Part shown: piece by piece, positions 10,784 to 19,967 of the stretch | How positions within the stretch are numbered: position 1 is the stretch's first letter | Layout: each line of letters starts with the position of its first letter | Source: Pseudomonas sp. 6D_7.1_Bac1 | Lineage (GTDB): Bacteria > Pseudomonadota > Gammaproteobacteria > Pseudomonadales > Pseudomonadaceae | Assembly: GCF_025465945.1 (NCBI RefSeq) | Contig: NZ_JANLNW010000001.1 | Span: 1-64,000, forward strand | Direction: 5' to 3' | Length of the DNA stretch: 64,000 nucleotides | The notes under the pieces: model-generated | Told to the model about the DNA's origin: nothing | What the model saw: the letters and a program-made list of their open reading frames with translations, nothing else | Database searches by the model: none | Translations under genes and position numbers: made by a program

Positions 10784-12584
10784 GGGCGCTCTCCAATGGG
10801 GGTCGCAAGGGTGCCGCTGCCGTGAGGCTGACAAGCGCGCAGTAGGGGGCGAGGGTGCCTTGTTGCAGGTGGTCGAAGGACTGTTGTGGGCAGTCGAACA
10901 GCCGTCGAGCGTGGGGGAGTGGCGAATGGGGCACAGGCTGCGCACTGAGGTTCAGGTCGATGCACAGCAGGCTGCCATCGCCCATGTGCCAACGCGCACT
11001 CACCGCGCCTGTTGCCAGTACCGTGGCACCCAGGGCGTGAGCGCCAGGCAGGCGCGGGATGATTTCTCGATGACGGATCAGCAGCAGCTGTTGATAGAGC
11101 GCCAGGGTTGCTTGCTGCGCTATCGAACCGGATGACGTCAGTGTCGGGCGCGAAGCCTTGAAGGTGGGCAAAGCGTTCGGATCGGGAATCTGCGCGCGCG
11201 CGTGCGGATCGGCGAAGGCGCTGAAGGCCGCAAACTCGTTGCGTCGACCTTCACGCACCCACTGCGCCAGCTCAACGTGGTGGCTGGTGAAAAACAGAAA
11301 GGGTTCTTCAGCGGCGTATTCGTCGCCCATGAACAGCAACGGGATCATCGGTGACAACAACAAAAGTACTGTCGCCGCGTGCAGCGCCTGCGGTGAGGTC
11401 AACTGGTGCAGGCGCTCGCCAAAGGCACGGTTACCGATCTGGTCGTGGTTCTGTAGAAACAGCACGAAGGCGCTGGGCGGCAAATGCCCGCTGGGTTCGC
11501 CTCGGGCCTGTCCGTGGCGATTGGTATGACCCTGATAGGCGAAGCCCTGGCTCAGGCACCGGGCCAATTGTTCGGTGGGATGCTCGGCGAAGTCGGCGTA
11601 ATAGGCGTCGGTTTCTCCGGTCAGCAGCACGTGCAGTGCATTGTGCCCATCGTCGTTCCACTGTGCATCGAAGCCCTGTTCCAGCAGGCTGGCCTGGTTG
11701 TGCTCGTTTTCCACGGTGAGCCAGACATGGCGTGGCGGATCGATGTACTGGTGTACCCGCGTCGCCAGTTCCTGAAGGAAATCCGGATCTTCGATGGCGT
11801 GCACCGCATCCAGGCGCAAACCGTCGAAACGGTACTCCAGCAGCCACATCAACGCGTTGTCGATAAAGAAGTCGCGCACCTCGCGACGTCGGAAATCAAT
11901 GGCCGCGCCCCAGGGCGTGTGCAGGTCTTCGCGGAAAAAGCCCTTGGCGTAGTGATGCAGGTAATTGCCGTCCGGGCCGAAGTGGTTGTAAACCACGTCG
12001 ATGATCACCGCCAGACCCAGGCCATGGGCGGTATCGATCAGATGCTTGAGCGCTTCAGGCGTGCCGTATGAAGACTGCGGCGCGTAGGGCAGCACGCCGT
12101 CATAACCCCAATTGCGCTCACCGGGAAACTGCGCCAGGGGCATCAGCTCGATGGCCGTTATGCCCAGTTTGGCTAGCCGCGGCAGGTGTTTTTCGACCTC
12201 GGCAAAACCGCCCAGCAAGCCAACATGCAGTTCGTAGATCACCGCTTCATGCCAGGGCCGGCCTTGCCAGAGGAGGTGCTGCCAACGGTAAGCGTGCGGG
12301 TCGATCACCACGCTCGGAGACTCCAGACCGCCGGCCTGGGCTCGGGAAGCCGGGTCCGGCACGTCCCGCTCGCCATCGATGCTGTAGCGATAGCGGCTGC
12401 CGGCCGGGCAATGGGTCGTGATCACGAACCATCCGTCCGCCTGGGGCAGCATCGGCAGCGATTGCCCGTCTTCGAGTTCGACACTCACATAAAACGCGTC
12501 TGGCGCCCACAGGGCGAAACGGGTGTGCTCGGCATCCAGCATAACGGCGCCGTGAGGCCAGGTTTCCAGAGTCCGAAACGGCAT
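10776..12584 (-). CDS. treZ: Malto-oligosyltrehalose trehalohydrolase TreZ
   Basis: The 602-residue GH13 hydrolase releases free trehalose from maltooligosyl trehalose. The N-terminal CBM48-like sheet (TRFALWAPDAFYVSVEL) precedes the barrel with DVVYNHFGPDGNY (196-208), nucleophile D259 in GLRLDAVHAI, acid/base E292 in WLTVENEHNQ, and QNHDQIGNR. The length is normal. It lies 13 bp downstream of glgA and overlaps malQ by 8 bp. With TreY it forms the glucan-to-trehalose branch known to matter for osmotic and desiccation tolerance in Pseudomonas. Confidence 0.95.
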   Translation of the reverse strand: MPFRTLETWPHGAVMLDAEHTRFALWAPDAFYVSVELEDGQSLPMLPQADGWFVITTHCPAGSRYRYSIDGERDVPDPASRAQAGGLESPSVVIDPHAYRWQHLLWQGRPWHEAVIYELHVGLLGGFAEVEKHLPRLAKLGITAIELMPLAQFPGERNWGYDGVLPYAPQSSYGTPEALKHLIDTAHGLGLAVIIDVVYNHFGPDGNYLHHYAKGFFREDLHTPWGAAIDFRRREVRDFFIDNALMWLLEYRFDGLRLDAVHAIEDPDFLQELATRVHQYIDPPRHVWLTVENEHNQASLLEQGFDAQWNDDGHNALHVLLTGETDAYYADFAEHPTEQLARCLSQGFAYQGHTNRHGQARGEPSGHLPPSAFVLFLQNHDQIGNRAFGERLHQLTSPQALHAATVLLLLSPMIPLLFMGDEYAAEEPFLFFTSHHVELAQWVREGRRNEFAAFSAFADPHARAQIPDPNALPTFKASRPTLTSSGSIAQQATLALYQQLLLIRHREIIPRLPGAHALGATVLATGAVSARWHMGDGSLLCIDLNLSAQPVPHSPLPHARRLFDCPQQSFDHLQQGTLAPYCALVSLTAAAPLRPPLESAHE

Positions 12585-12597
12585 TCAAGAATCCCTC

Positions 12598-14166
12598 TCA
12601 TTGCTGGACCGACTTACCCAATGTCTTCGCGACAAGTTGTTCGTAGAGCTCTGCGTAGGGTTCGACCGCTTTGCACCAGTTGAACGGCGCGGCCATGGCC
12701 CTGCAGCGCATGGCGTTCAACAGCGCCGGGAAGGCGAACACCTTGAACGCCCGGCGCAAGGCTTCCTCGTAACTGGCAACGGTGGATTCATCGAAGAGAA
12801 AACCGGTGACGCCATTTTCGATGGTGTCAGCCAGCCCGCCAGTATTGCGGGCCACCGGCAACGAGCCGAAACGCTGGGCATACATCTGGCTCAAGCCGCA
12901 GGGCTCATAGCGTGAGGGCATCAACAGAAAATCACTGCCGGCGAACATCCGCCGCGCATCGGTTTCGTTAAACCCGATGTGCACACCGATCTGTCCCGGA
13001 AAACGCAGGGCCAGGGCACGCATGGCTTGCTCTTCTTCCGGCTCGCCACGGCCGATGATCGCGATTTGCCCGCCCGAAGAGACGATGAACTCCGACACGG
13101 CTTCGGTCAGGTCCAGGCCTTTTTGGTAGACCAGTCGCGATACCACGGCGAAGAGCGGGCCCTTGGAGTCTTTCAAACCGAACATCTCACGCACGTGGGC
13201 GGCATTCACCGCTTTGCCGTCCCAGTCGCCGATGCTGAACGGGCAAAACAGGTGGGGATCGGTGGCAGCGTCCCAACTTTCGTCGATGCCGTTCGGGATG
13301 CCACTGAGCAAACCTTGTTGGGTCTTGCTGGCGAGGAAACCGTCGAGACCGCAGCCGAAGGCCGGGGTGGTGATTTCCTGGGCGTAGGTGGCGCTGACGG
13401 TGGTGATATGGCTCGAATAGGCCATGCCTGCCTTGAGGAACGACAGCTTGCCGTAGAACTCCATGCCTTCCTGTTGCAGGGCATGTTCGGGAATGCCCAG
13501 TTCAGGGCAGGACGCCAGGCTCACCACGCCTTGGTAAGCGAGGTTATGAATGGTGAACAGGGTCGGTGTGCGCTGGCCACGCCAGTGCATATAGGCCGGG
13601 GCGAGGCCGGCGGGCCAGTCGTGGGCGTGCACCAGATCCGGGCACCAGTGAATCTGTGCCAGGTTGGCGGCGATGTCGGCGGCGGCCAGGCCCAGGCGGG
13701 CAAAACGGATGTGGTTGTCTGGCCAGTCGCGGCCATTGTTGGCGCCGTAGGGCGAACCTTCACGCTCGTACAGCTCGGGGCAGATCAAGACGTAGATCAC
13801 CAGCCCGTCCGGCATGTCCATGCGGCCGATCTTGCAGGGTGGCAAGGCGGCGTGACCGCCCAGCTCGCCGATGATGTGGATCGGGTTTTCGCTGTGCAGC
13901 ACCTGCGGATAACCGGGGATCAATACCCGAATATCGTGCAAATGGGCCATGGCTCGCGGCAATGCGGCGGAGACGTCGCCCAGGCCACCGGTTTTCACCA
14001 GATCGGCGATTTCCGAGGTCACAAACAACACTTTCTTTTTATTCGGATTCTGACGTGGAGCGGGCAGTACCGTTTTCGCACCCGGGGCAAGAACCGACAT
14101 CGAGGTCGGTTCGCCGATGTGTTGGTGAGAATGCTCTCCCTGGATTTCTAAAGCGGCACTGTTCAT
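12598..14166 (-). CDS. glgA: Glycogen synthase GlgA
   Basis: The 522-residue GT5 enzyme elongates alpha-1,4-glucan from nucleotide-glucose. The nucleotide-sugar-binding KTGGLGD motif is at 58-64, and the C-terminal Rossmann half shows SRYEPCGLSQMYAQRFG and NTGGLADTIEN. A 43-residue polar N-terminal extension precedes the first strand (KKVLFVTSE). The start at 14166 follows CGGGAGAACCAC. It is the first gene of the operon; the promoter should lie in 14167-14650, but no confident sigma site was recognised. It supplies glucan to TreYZ, MalQ and GlgX. No glgC, glgE or glgB lies in the window. Confidence 0.94.
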   Translation of the reverse strand: MNSAALEIQGEHSHQHIGEPTSMSVLAPGAKTVLPAPRQNPNKKKVLFVTSEIADLVKTGGLGDVSAALPRAMAHLHDIRVLIPGYPQVLHSENPIHIIGELGGHAALPPCKIGRMDMPDGLVIYVLICPELYEREGSPYGANNGRDWPDNHIRFARLGLAAADIAANLAQIHWCPDLVHAHDWPAGLAPAYMHWRGQRTPTLFTIHNLAYQGVVSLASCPELGIPEHALQQEGMEFYGKLSFLKAGMAYSSHITTVSATYAQEITTPAFGCGLDGFLASKTQQGLLSGIPNGIDESWDAATDPHLFCPFSIGDWDGKAVNAAHVREMFGLKDSKGPLFAVVSRLVYQKGLDLTEAVSEFIVSSGGQIAIIGRGEPEEEQAMRALALRFPGQIGVHIGFNETDARRMFAGSDFLLMPSRYEPCGLSQMYAQRFGSLPVARNTGGLADTIENGVTGFLFDESTVASYEEALRRAFKVFAFPALLNAMRCRAMAAPFNWCKAVEPYAELYEQLVAKTLGKSVQQ

Positions 14167-14344
14167 GTGGTTCTCCCGTTTTATTGATCTGTTTCTCACC
14201 GGTGATACAAGCAGCCACTTCCTGTGGCCGGGCGCAAAAGCGCTACGCAAGGAACAGCAAACGCTGGTCGATGCGCTGAAGCTCAAAGGCTGTAGTGGTT
14301 GTTGCAAGGATTGCACCAGTCGCTGCGGCCCACCTTTAACCTGA
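14165..14344 (+). CDS. Possible divergent 59-residue Cys-rich small protein
   Basis: A 59-codon ORF begins with an ATG overlapping the glgA start codon on the opposite strand and runs outward. The peptide has a hydrophobic N-terminus (MWFSRFIDLFLTG), an amphipathic lysine-rich middle, and a cysteine cluster at its end, GCSGCCKDCTSRCGPP (C-x2-CC-x2-C-x3-C). Third-position base use looks coding. There is no clear Shine-Dalgarno, since the upstream bases are glgA coding sequence. It could be a real metal-binding small protein or chance. Confidence 0.3.
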   Translation: MWFSRFIDLFLTGDTSSHFLWPGAKALRKEQQTLVDALKLKGCSGCCKDCTSRCGPPLT

Positions 14345-14806
14345 CCCGTCGCTTCGGCAGAAAGTTTCGAGTTTTTTCCCCCACAAAATGACCGGCCGGT
14401 CTCCAGTCACGAAATGGAGTCTAGGACAGAACATAGAGCGCGGTATGTGACGTTTTGAAATTGTTCGACAATCGGTTCTGAGGTCGCGATTTCCGGGGCT
14501 TGTGAAGGAGCGTTGCACCGATGAGTTGCAGTTTTTTCGCAGGTTTGGCACGAAAAGAGGGAGAGGGTTGCCAGAGGGTAGGGCACGGCAAAGAGTCATC
14601 CGCACCATGTTGGTGCGAATGGTTTGCAGAAGAAGACACCGCCGATCCTGTAGCAGATGGCGCAGCCTGCGTTCGGCCGCGAAGCGGTCGTGAAACCATG
14701 CCCTGCGGTGCTTCAGGCTCACCGCGTCGTCAGCATTTAAGACCACTGCGCGGCCGAACGCAGCCTTCGGCAGCTGCTACGGGATTTGCGGTGTGCTATT
14801 GCCTCT
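14345..14806. other. Intergenic region upstream of the glgA operon
   Basis: This 460-bp stretch contains repeat element R1 (14650-14781) and otherwise no supported gene. The glgA operon promoter is expected on the minus strand between here and 14167. No clear sigma-70, RpoS or AlgU site was recognised by eye. Confidence 0.4.
14650..14781 (+). repeat. Long inverted-repeat element R1
   Basis: This is copy 1 of a five-member family. It has outer arms GTAGCAG...CTGCTACGG, then GCAGCCTGCGTTCGG and its complement, each followed by a small inner stem (GGCCGC-GAA-GCGGTC on the left). The core carries GCGGTGCTTCAGGCTCACCGC, which gives orientation; this copy is set as plus. It lies between glgA and the hydrolase gene. 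Confidence 0.8.
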
Positions 14807-15832
14807 TCAAAGGGTCGACGTGGTCTTGGCCAGCCAGCCAAGTAACGCTTGGTGAAAGAGGGCGGGCTCTTCCATTTGTGGGGCGTGACCGAGGCCGGGA
14901 AACTCGATCAGTGTCGACTGTGGAATCAGTTGCGCAACCTGTTTGCCCAATACGTCGTAATGACCGATTTTTGCCTTGACCGCGGGCGACGCAATGTCGC
15001 TGCCGATGGCGGTGGTGTCGGACGTACCGATCAATAGCAGGGTCGGCATTTTCAGGTCCTTGAACTCGTAGAACACCGGTTGCGTGAAGATCATGTCGTA
15101 GATCAGTGCCGAGTTCCACGCCACCTGTGTATGACCCGGGCCCTTGTTCAAGCCCGCGAGCATATCCACCCAACGGTCGAACTCGGGTTTCCAGCGGCCG
15201 GCGTAATAGGTGCTGCGTTCATAGTTGCGAATGCCGTCGGCGGACAGTTTGAGCTCGCGCTCATACCATTGATCGACCGTGCGATAAGGCACGCCGAGGG
15301 CTTTCCAGTCTTCCAGGCCGATGGGATTGACCAGCGCCAGTTGTTCGACTTGCCCGGGGTATTGCAGTGCGTAACGGGTGGCGAGCATCCCGCCGGTGGA
15401 GTGGCCCAGCAGGCTGGTCTTCTGAATGCCGAGCTTGACCAGCAGGGCGTGGGTATTGCTCGCCAGTTGCTGGAAACTGTATTGATAGTTGTCCGGCTTG
15501 CTGGAGGTGCAGAAACCGATCTGATCCGGGGCGATCACTCGGTAACCTGCGTCGCTCAAGGCCTTGATCGAACTGTCCCAGGTCGCGCCGCAGAAGTTCT
15601 TGCCATGCATCAGCACCACGCTGTGGCCGTTGGCCTTGCCACTGGCGGCGACGTCCATATAACCCATTTGCAGGGTTTTACCCTGGGACTCGAAGGCAAA
15701 ATGCTTAACGGTGTAGGGATAGTCGAAGCCTTGCAGTTCCGGCCCATAGGCGGGACCTTCGGCGTGGGCCAGGACCGGAATCGCGACCGTCAGGAACAGG
15801 CCGGACAACCAAAGATGAGGTGAGCTGGGCAT
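14807..15832 (-). CDS. Exported alpha/beta hydrolase
   Basis: The 341-residue protein has a signal peptide (residues 1-24, cleavage after AHA). Its alpha/beta-hydrolase fold shows an oxyanion region HGKNFCG at 76-82, nucleophile elbow GHSTGG with Ser145, an aspartate in IGTSD and the C-terminal histidine in GLGHAPQ. It is therefore a periplasmic or secreted serine hydrolase of unknown substrate, related to haloperoxidase- or epoxide-hydrolase-like esterases. It is transcribed alone, with a 78-bp gap to yqaA-like DNA and repeat R1 downstream. Confidence 0.85.
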   Translation of the reverse strand: MPSSPHLWLSGLFLTVAIPVLAHAEGPAYGPELQGFDYPYTVKHFAFESQGKTLQMGYMDVAASGKANGHSVVLMHGKNFCGATWDSSIKALSDAGYRVIAPDQIGFCTSSKPDNYQYSFQQLASNTHALLVKLGIQKTSLLGHSTGGMLATRYALQYPGQVEQLALVNPIGLEDWKALGVPYRTVDQWYERELKLSADGIRNYERSTYYAGRWKPEFDRWVDMLAGLNKGPGHTQVAWNSALIYDMIFTQPVFYEFKDLKMPTLLLIGTSDTTAIGSDIASPAVKAKIGHYDVLGKQVAQLIPQSTLIEFPGLGHAPQMEEPALFHQALLGWLAKTTSTL

Positions 15833-15910
15833 AGGTGAACTCCGTTGCGAATCGGCCGATGCTGGAACGTCGTGATTAGGGCGACATTAACAGTGGGCGG
15901 CCGCAAAGGC

Positions 15911-16345
15911 TCAAGGCATCCAGCCGAGTGTCGCCAGCGCTAGCACACCATAACGTGCACTCTTGGCCAAGGTCACGATCAGCAGAAAACGCCCCATTGG
16001 CTCGCGCATCATGCCGGCCACCAGGGTCAGCGGGTCGCCGATGATCGGCACCCAGCTGAGCAACAAGGACCAGTGACCGTAGCGCTGATAACGCACGCGG
16101 GCTTTTTCCAGATGTTCAGGGCTGACCGGAAACCAGCGGCGCGCCTTGAAACGCTCGATACCGCGGCCCAGCCACCAGTTCACCAGCGAACCCAACACAT
16201 TGCCGACCGTGGCGACGGCGAGCAGCAGCCACAGCCAATACTGGCCGTTGAGCAACAACCCCACCAGCACGGCTTCGGACTGCAACGGCAACAGCGTCGC
16301 GGCGCCAAACGCCGCGAAGAACAGCCCGAGGTAACCTACGAGCAT
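15911..16345 (-). CDS. YqaA family inner-membrane protein (DedA-like VTT domain)
   Basis: The 144-residue protein has three or four membrane segments and a central GNVLGSLVNWWLGRG motif like those of the SNARE-associated/DedA (VTT) superfamily, plus the re-entrant SWVPIIGDPLTLVAGMM. Relatives act in membrane homeostasis and probably lipid or undecaprenyl-phosphate translocation; the exact role of YqaA is unknown. Its ATG overlaps the DUF411 stop by one base (TAATG), so the two are translated as a pair. Confidence 0.85.
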   Translation of the reverse strand: MLVGYLGLFFAAFGAATLLPLQSEAVLVGLLLNGQYWLWLLLAVATVGNVLGSLVNWWLGRGIERFKARRWFPVSPEHLEKARVRYQRYGHWSLLLSWVPIIGDPLTLVAGMMREPMGRFLLIVTLAKSARYGVLALATLGWMP

Positions 16346-16791
16346 TACCGGGCCGGGTAGTCGGCGATCACTTCATCTGTGCCATTTCTGGTCAGGCCGA
16401 TCACTTGATACGGGTCAACCCTATCGCCCATTTCCATGCCCGGCGAGCCGGACGGCATGCCCGGTACAGCCATGCCCAGCAGATCGGAACGCTTGGCCAG
16501 CGCCAGCACCTGTTCGGCCGGAACATGGCCTTCGACGAATTTTCCGTTGATCACGCCGGTATGGCAGGACGCCAGACGCGGGGCGACACCGAGGCGCTGT
16601 TTGACTTCACTCATGTTGGTTTCGACGTGGTCATTGACCTTGAAGCCGTTGGCTTGCAGGTGCGCGATCCACGCTTTGCAGCAACCGCAATTGGCATCGC
16701 GGTGTACATCGATCGGAATCAGCTCGGCCGCCTGGGCCAGGGAGCTGATGAGCAGGGCGCCAAGGGCTGCCAGGCGAAGTGTGGTTTTCAT
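16345..16791 (-). CDS. DUF411 periplasmic metal-binding protein
   Basis: The 148-residue protein has a cleavable signal peptide (to AQA, about residue 21) and the DUF411 CGCCKAWI motif, followed by ASCHTG and a Met/Pro-rich segment (GMAVPGMPSGSPGMEMG) suited to copper(I). Members are frequently found with copper-resistance genes. The start at 16791 is supported by the signal peptide beginning there. It is cotranscribed with the YqaA-like gene. A role in copper handling is likely but rests on family association. Confidence 0.85.
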   Translation of the reverse strand: MKTTLRLAALGALLISSLAQAAELIPIDVHRDANCGCCKAWIAHLQANGFKVNDHVETNMSEVKQRLGVAPRLASCHTGVINGKFVEGHVPAEQVLALAKRSDLLGMAVPGMPSGSPGMEMGDRVDPYQVIGLTRNGTDEVIADYPAR

Positions 16792-16910
16792 CGGGTATCT
16801 CTCGTTGATCATTTCACGCAGCGCATTTTGACCATTTTTCCCGATGAAAAAGGGCACTTATGTTTCAAAGTTATACATAGACATCCCTTGGAGGCAGGTC
16901 CTGAAGTTAA

Positions 16911-16933
16911 TGCCCACGCCAAACACGTGGGCA
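16911..16933 (-). terminator. Hairpin after the chemoreceptor gene
   Basis: TGCCCACG (16911-16918) and CGTGGGCA (16926-16933) form an 8-bp stem with a 7-nt loop, 12 bp past the chemoreceptor stop on the minus strand. Only a weak TTAACTT follows, so it is a probable but imperfect intrinsic terminator. Confidence 0.5.
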
Positions 16934-16945
16934 TCATTTGCGGGC

Positions 16946-18940
16946 TCATTTGACCTTGAAGCGCCCCATGATCGAACTGACCCGGCTATTGGCGTCGAGC
17001 AACTGGCGAGTATTGAGGTCGGTGGCGTGACCGCTTTGCACCAGCTCTTCAACCATGTGGCGGATCTGCACCATGCTGCGGTTGATCTCTTCGGTCACCG
17101 CGCTCTGTTGCTCGGCGGCGGTGGCGATCTGGGTGCTGAGGCTGTTGATGTGGCTGACCGAGCCGGCCATTTCGTCCAGCCCGGCGTTGACTCGCGCCGT
17201 CGCATCGGCGGCGGACTGACAGCTGGCCTGGGTGTTTTCCATCGCCGCCACCGAAGAGCTGACGCCCTGGGTCAGGCGGGTGAGCATCTCGTTGATCTCC
17301 GAGGTGCTGGCCTGTGTACGAGCGGCGAGGGCGCGCACTTCATCGGCGACCACTGCAAAGCCTCGGCCTTGTTCACCGGCTCGCGCGGCTTCAATCGCTG
17401 CGTTGAGTGCCAGCAGGTTGGTTTGCCCGGCGATAGCGCCGATCACCCCAAGGATTTCGGTGATGCGCTGGGCGTCCTGCTGCATGCTTTCGACTTTGTG
17501 GGTGGCGCTGGCCACTTCGTCGATCAGCGCAACCACACTGTTGGACGCTTCACCCACGACCACCCGCGAACGGTCGGCGTGTTCATTGGCGCGTTGAGTA
17601 AATGCGGCCGTTTCAGCGGCGTTCTCGGCGACGCTGTCGGCGGTCGAACTCATCTCGGTGATGGCGGTGACGGTCTGGTCGGTTTCCGAGGCATGACGCT
17701 GCAGGATCTGGTTGGTGTGCGCCGAGGTCTGTTGCAGTTTTTCCAGGCTTGAAGCCATGGCGCCCGTGGCCTGGGTGACTTCACCGATCATGTTTTGCAG
17801 GTAGGCGATGAAGGTGTTGACCGAGTGGCCGATTGCGCCCAGTTCATCCTCCGCGCGAATGGTGATGCGTCGGGTCAGGTCGGCGTCGCCGGTGGACAGT
17901 GCGTCAATGTTGGCTTTCAAGGCTTTCATGCGCTGGATCAGTTGGCGGATCGCATAGATTTGCAGCAGCACCAGCAGCACGACCATCGGGATCTGCAACA
18001 GGCACAAGGTGCTCAAGACATCGTCGCGTTGCGCGGTGATCAGTGTGGTCGGCAGGGCGGTGGCGAGGAACCACGGCGTGCCTTCGATCGGACGCATGAA
18101 GAAGGTGCTCGCTACGCCTTGATTGTCGAACTCGACGCGTTGCAGCGAAGCGTCACGGCGCTCAAGCGCAGTTTTGATCTGCGCGGCAAACGGCGAGTTG
18201 CCTGCCAGCTCACTGATGTTTTTCAGAACAATCGGGCCATTGATGCGTGAGCTGTTGCTGATGATCTTGCCGTCGGCCTCGACGATCAGCATTTCGGCGC
18301 CCAGGTCTTTTTCCTTGCGCGCCACCAGGTCATTGAAGAACCCCAGGGTGACGTCAATGGTCGCGACCCCGTACGGCACGCCATTGCGTGCTATCGCCAT
18401 GGCACAGTTGGTGCGCGGCTCGGCACTGGCGTCGTCCTTATAGGCGGCGGCCCAGGCGCATTGGCCGCGAGGCGTCTGCATGCCGCCCTTGTACCAGGAC
18501 TGGTCGTAGTAGTTGGGCGCCGCGTCGCTGTTCCAGAAGGTGTTGACGGCCAGCTTGCCCGACGCATCCCGGTGCCAGAAGGTGCTGAATTTGTTGCGTC
18601 CGGCTTCGCGCTGGCCCGGCAGTGGCCAGATTCCACCACCGAACACCTTCAGTTCACCGTACTGGTCCACCAGCCCCGGCAGTACGGTGTCGATAGCTGC
18701 GCTGTCGAGCAGGGGGATGGTCTGGGTGATGCTGCGTTGTTGCGCCTGAACCTTGTTCAGTTCGCCCTGGATCTGTTCGGCCACTTCGGCAATGCGGTTC
18801 AGGGCCACCTGTTCTTCTGTGTGCCGAAGTTTCGGCGCGACCAACTGGCTGATGCCCACTACCGTCAACGCGAACAACAATAGGATGAACAGCACCAGAA
18901 ACAGCGTGTAACGGGCTTGAATGGTACGGAATGCGGGCAT
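16946..18940 (-). CDS. Methyl-accepting chemotaxis protein, dCache type
   Basis: The 664-residue transmembrane chemoreceptor has membrane helix 1 at about 11-32, a large periplasmic sensor of double-Cache type at 35-305 (with FWHRD, QSWYKG and [11 protein letters not shown] motifs), membrane helix 2 at 309-333, a HAMP domain at about 331-385 and a cytoplasmic signalling hairpin with the conserved tip region ([18 protein letters not shown]). It has no C-terminal CheB/CheR pentapeptide. AAGGA precedes the ATG. dCache receptors of pseudomonads often sense amino acids or organic acids; the ligand here is unknown. A FliA promoter lies just upstream. Confidence 0.93.
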   Translation of the reverse strand: MPAFRTIQARYTLFLVLFILLLFALTVVGISQLVAPKLRHTEEQVALNRIAEVAEQIQGELNKVQAQQRSITQTIPLLDSAAIDTVLPGLVDQYGELKVFGGGIWPLPGQREAGRNKFSTFWHRDASGKLAVNTFWNSDAAPNYYDQSWYKGGMQTPRGQCAWAAAYKDDASAEPRTNCAMAIARNGVPYGVATIDVTLGFFNDLVARKEKDLGAEMLIVEADGKIISNSSRINGPIVLKNISELAGNSPFAAQIKTALERRDASLQRVEFDNQGVASTFFMRPIEGTPWFLATALPTTLITAQRDDVLSTLCLLQIPMVVLLVLLQIYAIRQLIQRMKALKANIDALSTGDADLTRRITIRAEDELGAIGHSVNTFIAYLQNMIGEVTQATGAMASSLEKLQQTSAHTNQILQRHASETDQTVTAITEMSSTADSVAENAAETAAFTQRANEHADRSRVVVGEASNSVVALIDEVASATHKVESMQQDAQRITEILGVIGAIAGQTNLLALNAAIEAARAGEQGRGFAVVADEVRALAARTQASTSEINEMLTRLTQGVSSSVAAMENTQASCQSAADATARVNAGLDEMAGSVSHINSLSTQIATAAEQQSAVTEEINRSMVQIRHMVEELVQSGHATDLNTRQLLDANSRVSSIMGRFKVK

Positions 18941-19345
18941 TGAACCTGTCCTTGTGCGGCGCTCTTGTTGATTTAGTACGGCGTTTAGCAGCTATCGGCC
19001 TGCGGCAGGCGGTCTTTAGTACTATGGTCCCAAAACAGGTCTTTTACGGACGACCGGTTAGTCACGGGCGCGGGACATTTGTGCTTCCAATCCGGGCTGA
19101 CGACGTGGTTTTTTGGATGCTTTCAAACCGAATTCAGTGATGGTCTGATTGTTAAACAATGGTTACAAGTCAATGAAATCAGGGGTTTTATGATTTGTAT
19201 CTGAAATGTACAAGAATTGTAAAAAGCTGAAATATTTGTAGCTGGAGGGACGCTGGCACATTGATACTTGCGCGCAATTCCATCGGTTGAATAAGGACTT
19301 TTTTATGCTCGCCTTACAAGGACGTCTGCACACAGGGGCACACTC
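18941..19345. other. Divergent intergenic region, chemoreceptor / orphan gene
   Basis: Besides the FliA site and the 14-codon leader ORF, this 405-bp region has an AT-rich block (about 19140-19250) that should hold the plus-strand promoter of the orphan gene. No clean -35/-10 pair was identified, and a TGGCAC/TTGC pair at about 19254-19271 has the wrong spacing for sigma-54. Confidence 0.4.
18992..19018 (-). promoter_or_regulatory. FliA (sigma-28) promoter of the chemoreceptor
   Basis: Read on the minus strand, TAAA (19018-19015), a 15-nt spacer and GCCGATAG (18999-18992) match the flagellar sigma-28 consensus TAAA-N15-GCCGATAA at all but the last base. The -10 element ends 52 bp before the chemoreceptor ATG. 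This places the receptor in the late flagellar/chemotaxis regulon. Confidence 0.85.
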
Positions 19346-19349
19346 ATGA
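19305..19349 (+). CDS. 14-codon leader ORF overlapping the next start
   Basis: ATG at 19305 has AAGGA 7 nt upstream, a better ribosome-binding site than the gene behind it. Its TGA overlaps the downstream ATG (ATGA at 19346-19349). The peptide (MLALQGRLHTGAHS) shows no domain. The arrangement suggests translational coupling, though a remnant of a longer N-terminus lost by frameshift is also possible. Confidence 0.4.
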   Translation: MLALQGRLHTGAHS

Positions 19350-19876
19350 CAATCGGTTATGTCGGTGGGTGGACCAGCAAGGCCGGAGTACTGGTTCGCG
19401 AGGGCGGGAGCAGTAAGCCCGTGCCGCAGAGCGTCAAGGTCAAGCAGATGCTCGCATTGGTGGGCAACGATCCATTGGCGCTGAACACCGCGAAAATGAA
19501 CGAGCAGAGGCTCTACAAGAATTTCAAGGGATTCGATCCCGAGACAGTCACGGTCAAACAGCTCGGAAACGTCAGCGCTTTTTTGCGGGATCGGGGATTG
19601 ATCAGCGATGTGACGGCCCTGACGCTGCTCAACGCCGGCGACAAGTTCGATCGTTTTGGGGTGCAGAAGAACCCGGATGAAAAATTCAATGCGCTGGAGT
19701 ACTTCGCCACGCAGCTGGATAACATTCAGAACAACAACCTCAAAGGTAACAAGTACGCCAATCACCTGATTCCTGAGTACAAGAAGGCGATTTACGTCCT
19801 GCAGAACCTCAAGACCTATGGCATGGGCAATGGCACCGCCGTTCCGAACACCAAGGGTGTCAACGGCAAAGCCTGA
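19346..19876 (+). CDS. Hypothetical 176-residue protein
   Basis: I do not recognise this protein. It is soluble (no signal peptide or membrane helix), 176 residues, Lys/Asn-rich, with a predicted helical middle (LGNVSAFLRDRGLISDV, ALEYFATQLDNIQNNNL). It ends in a Gly/Asn-rich tail. Base composition is lower in GC than in its neighbours, suggesting acquisition. AGGGG lies 7 nt before the ATG, and the 14-codon ORF overlaps its start. It is flanked by a hairpin downstream and stands alone on its strand. A secreted effector-like helper is conceivable, but nothing in the sequence proves it. Confidence 0.6.
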   Translation: MTIGYVGGWTSKAGVLVREGGSSKPVPQSVKVKQMLALVGNDPLALNTAKMNEQRLYKNFKGFDPETVTVKQLGNVSAFLRDRGLISDVTALTLLNAGDKFDRFGVQKNPDEKFNALEYFATQLDNIQNNNLKGNKYANHLIPEYKKAIYVLQNLKTYGMGNGTAVPNTKGVNGKA

Positions 19877-19889
19877 CCCTCAAGCGCGA

Positions 19890-19921
19890 CAGGCCCGTCA
19901 GCAACGACATGAACGGGCCTG
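19890..19921. terminator. Hairpin downstream of the orphan gene
   Basis: CAGGCCCGT (19890-19898) and ACGGGCCTG (19913-19921) form a perfect 9-bp stem 13 bp past the stop codon. No T-run follows, so termination may need other factors. Confidence 0.45.
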
Positions 19922-19967
19922 CCGATGCTGGTCATAAGTATCTACACATCTTGCTCTTCCAGCTCTT

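Noticed and set aside
11351..14151. Long plus-strand frames opposite glgA and treZ
   Set aside because: They are antisense shadows of GC-rich genes with clear enzymatic motifs on the minus strand.
14167..14460. AlgU or RpoS promoter for the glgA operon
   Set aside because: Expected from the operon's stress role, but no match to either consensus with correct spacing was found by eye.
19254..19271. Possible sigma-54 promoter (TGGCAC then TTGC) before the orphan gene
   Set aside because: The two blocks are 8 nt apart; sigma-54 sites need 5 nt, so the spacing is wrong.
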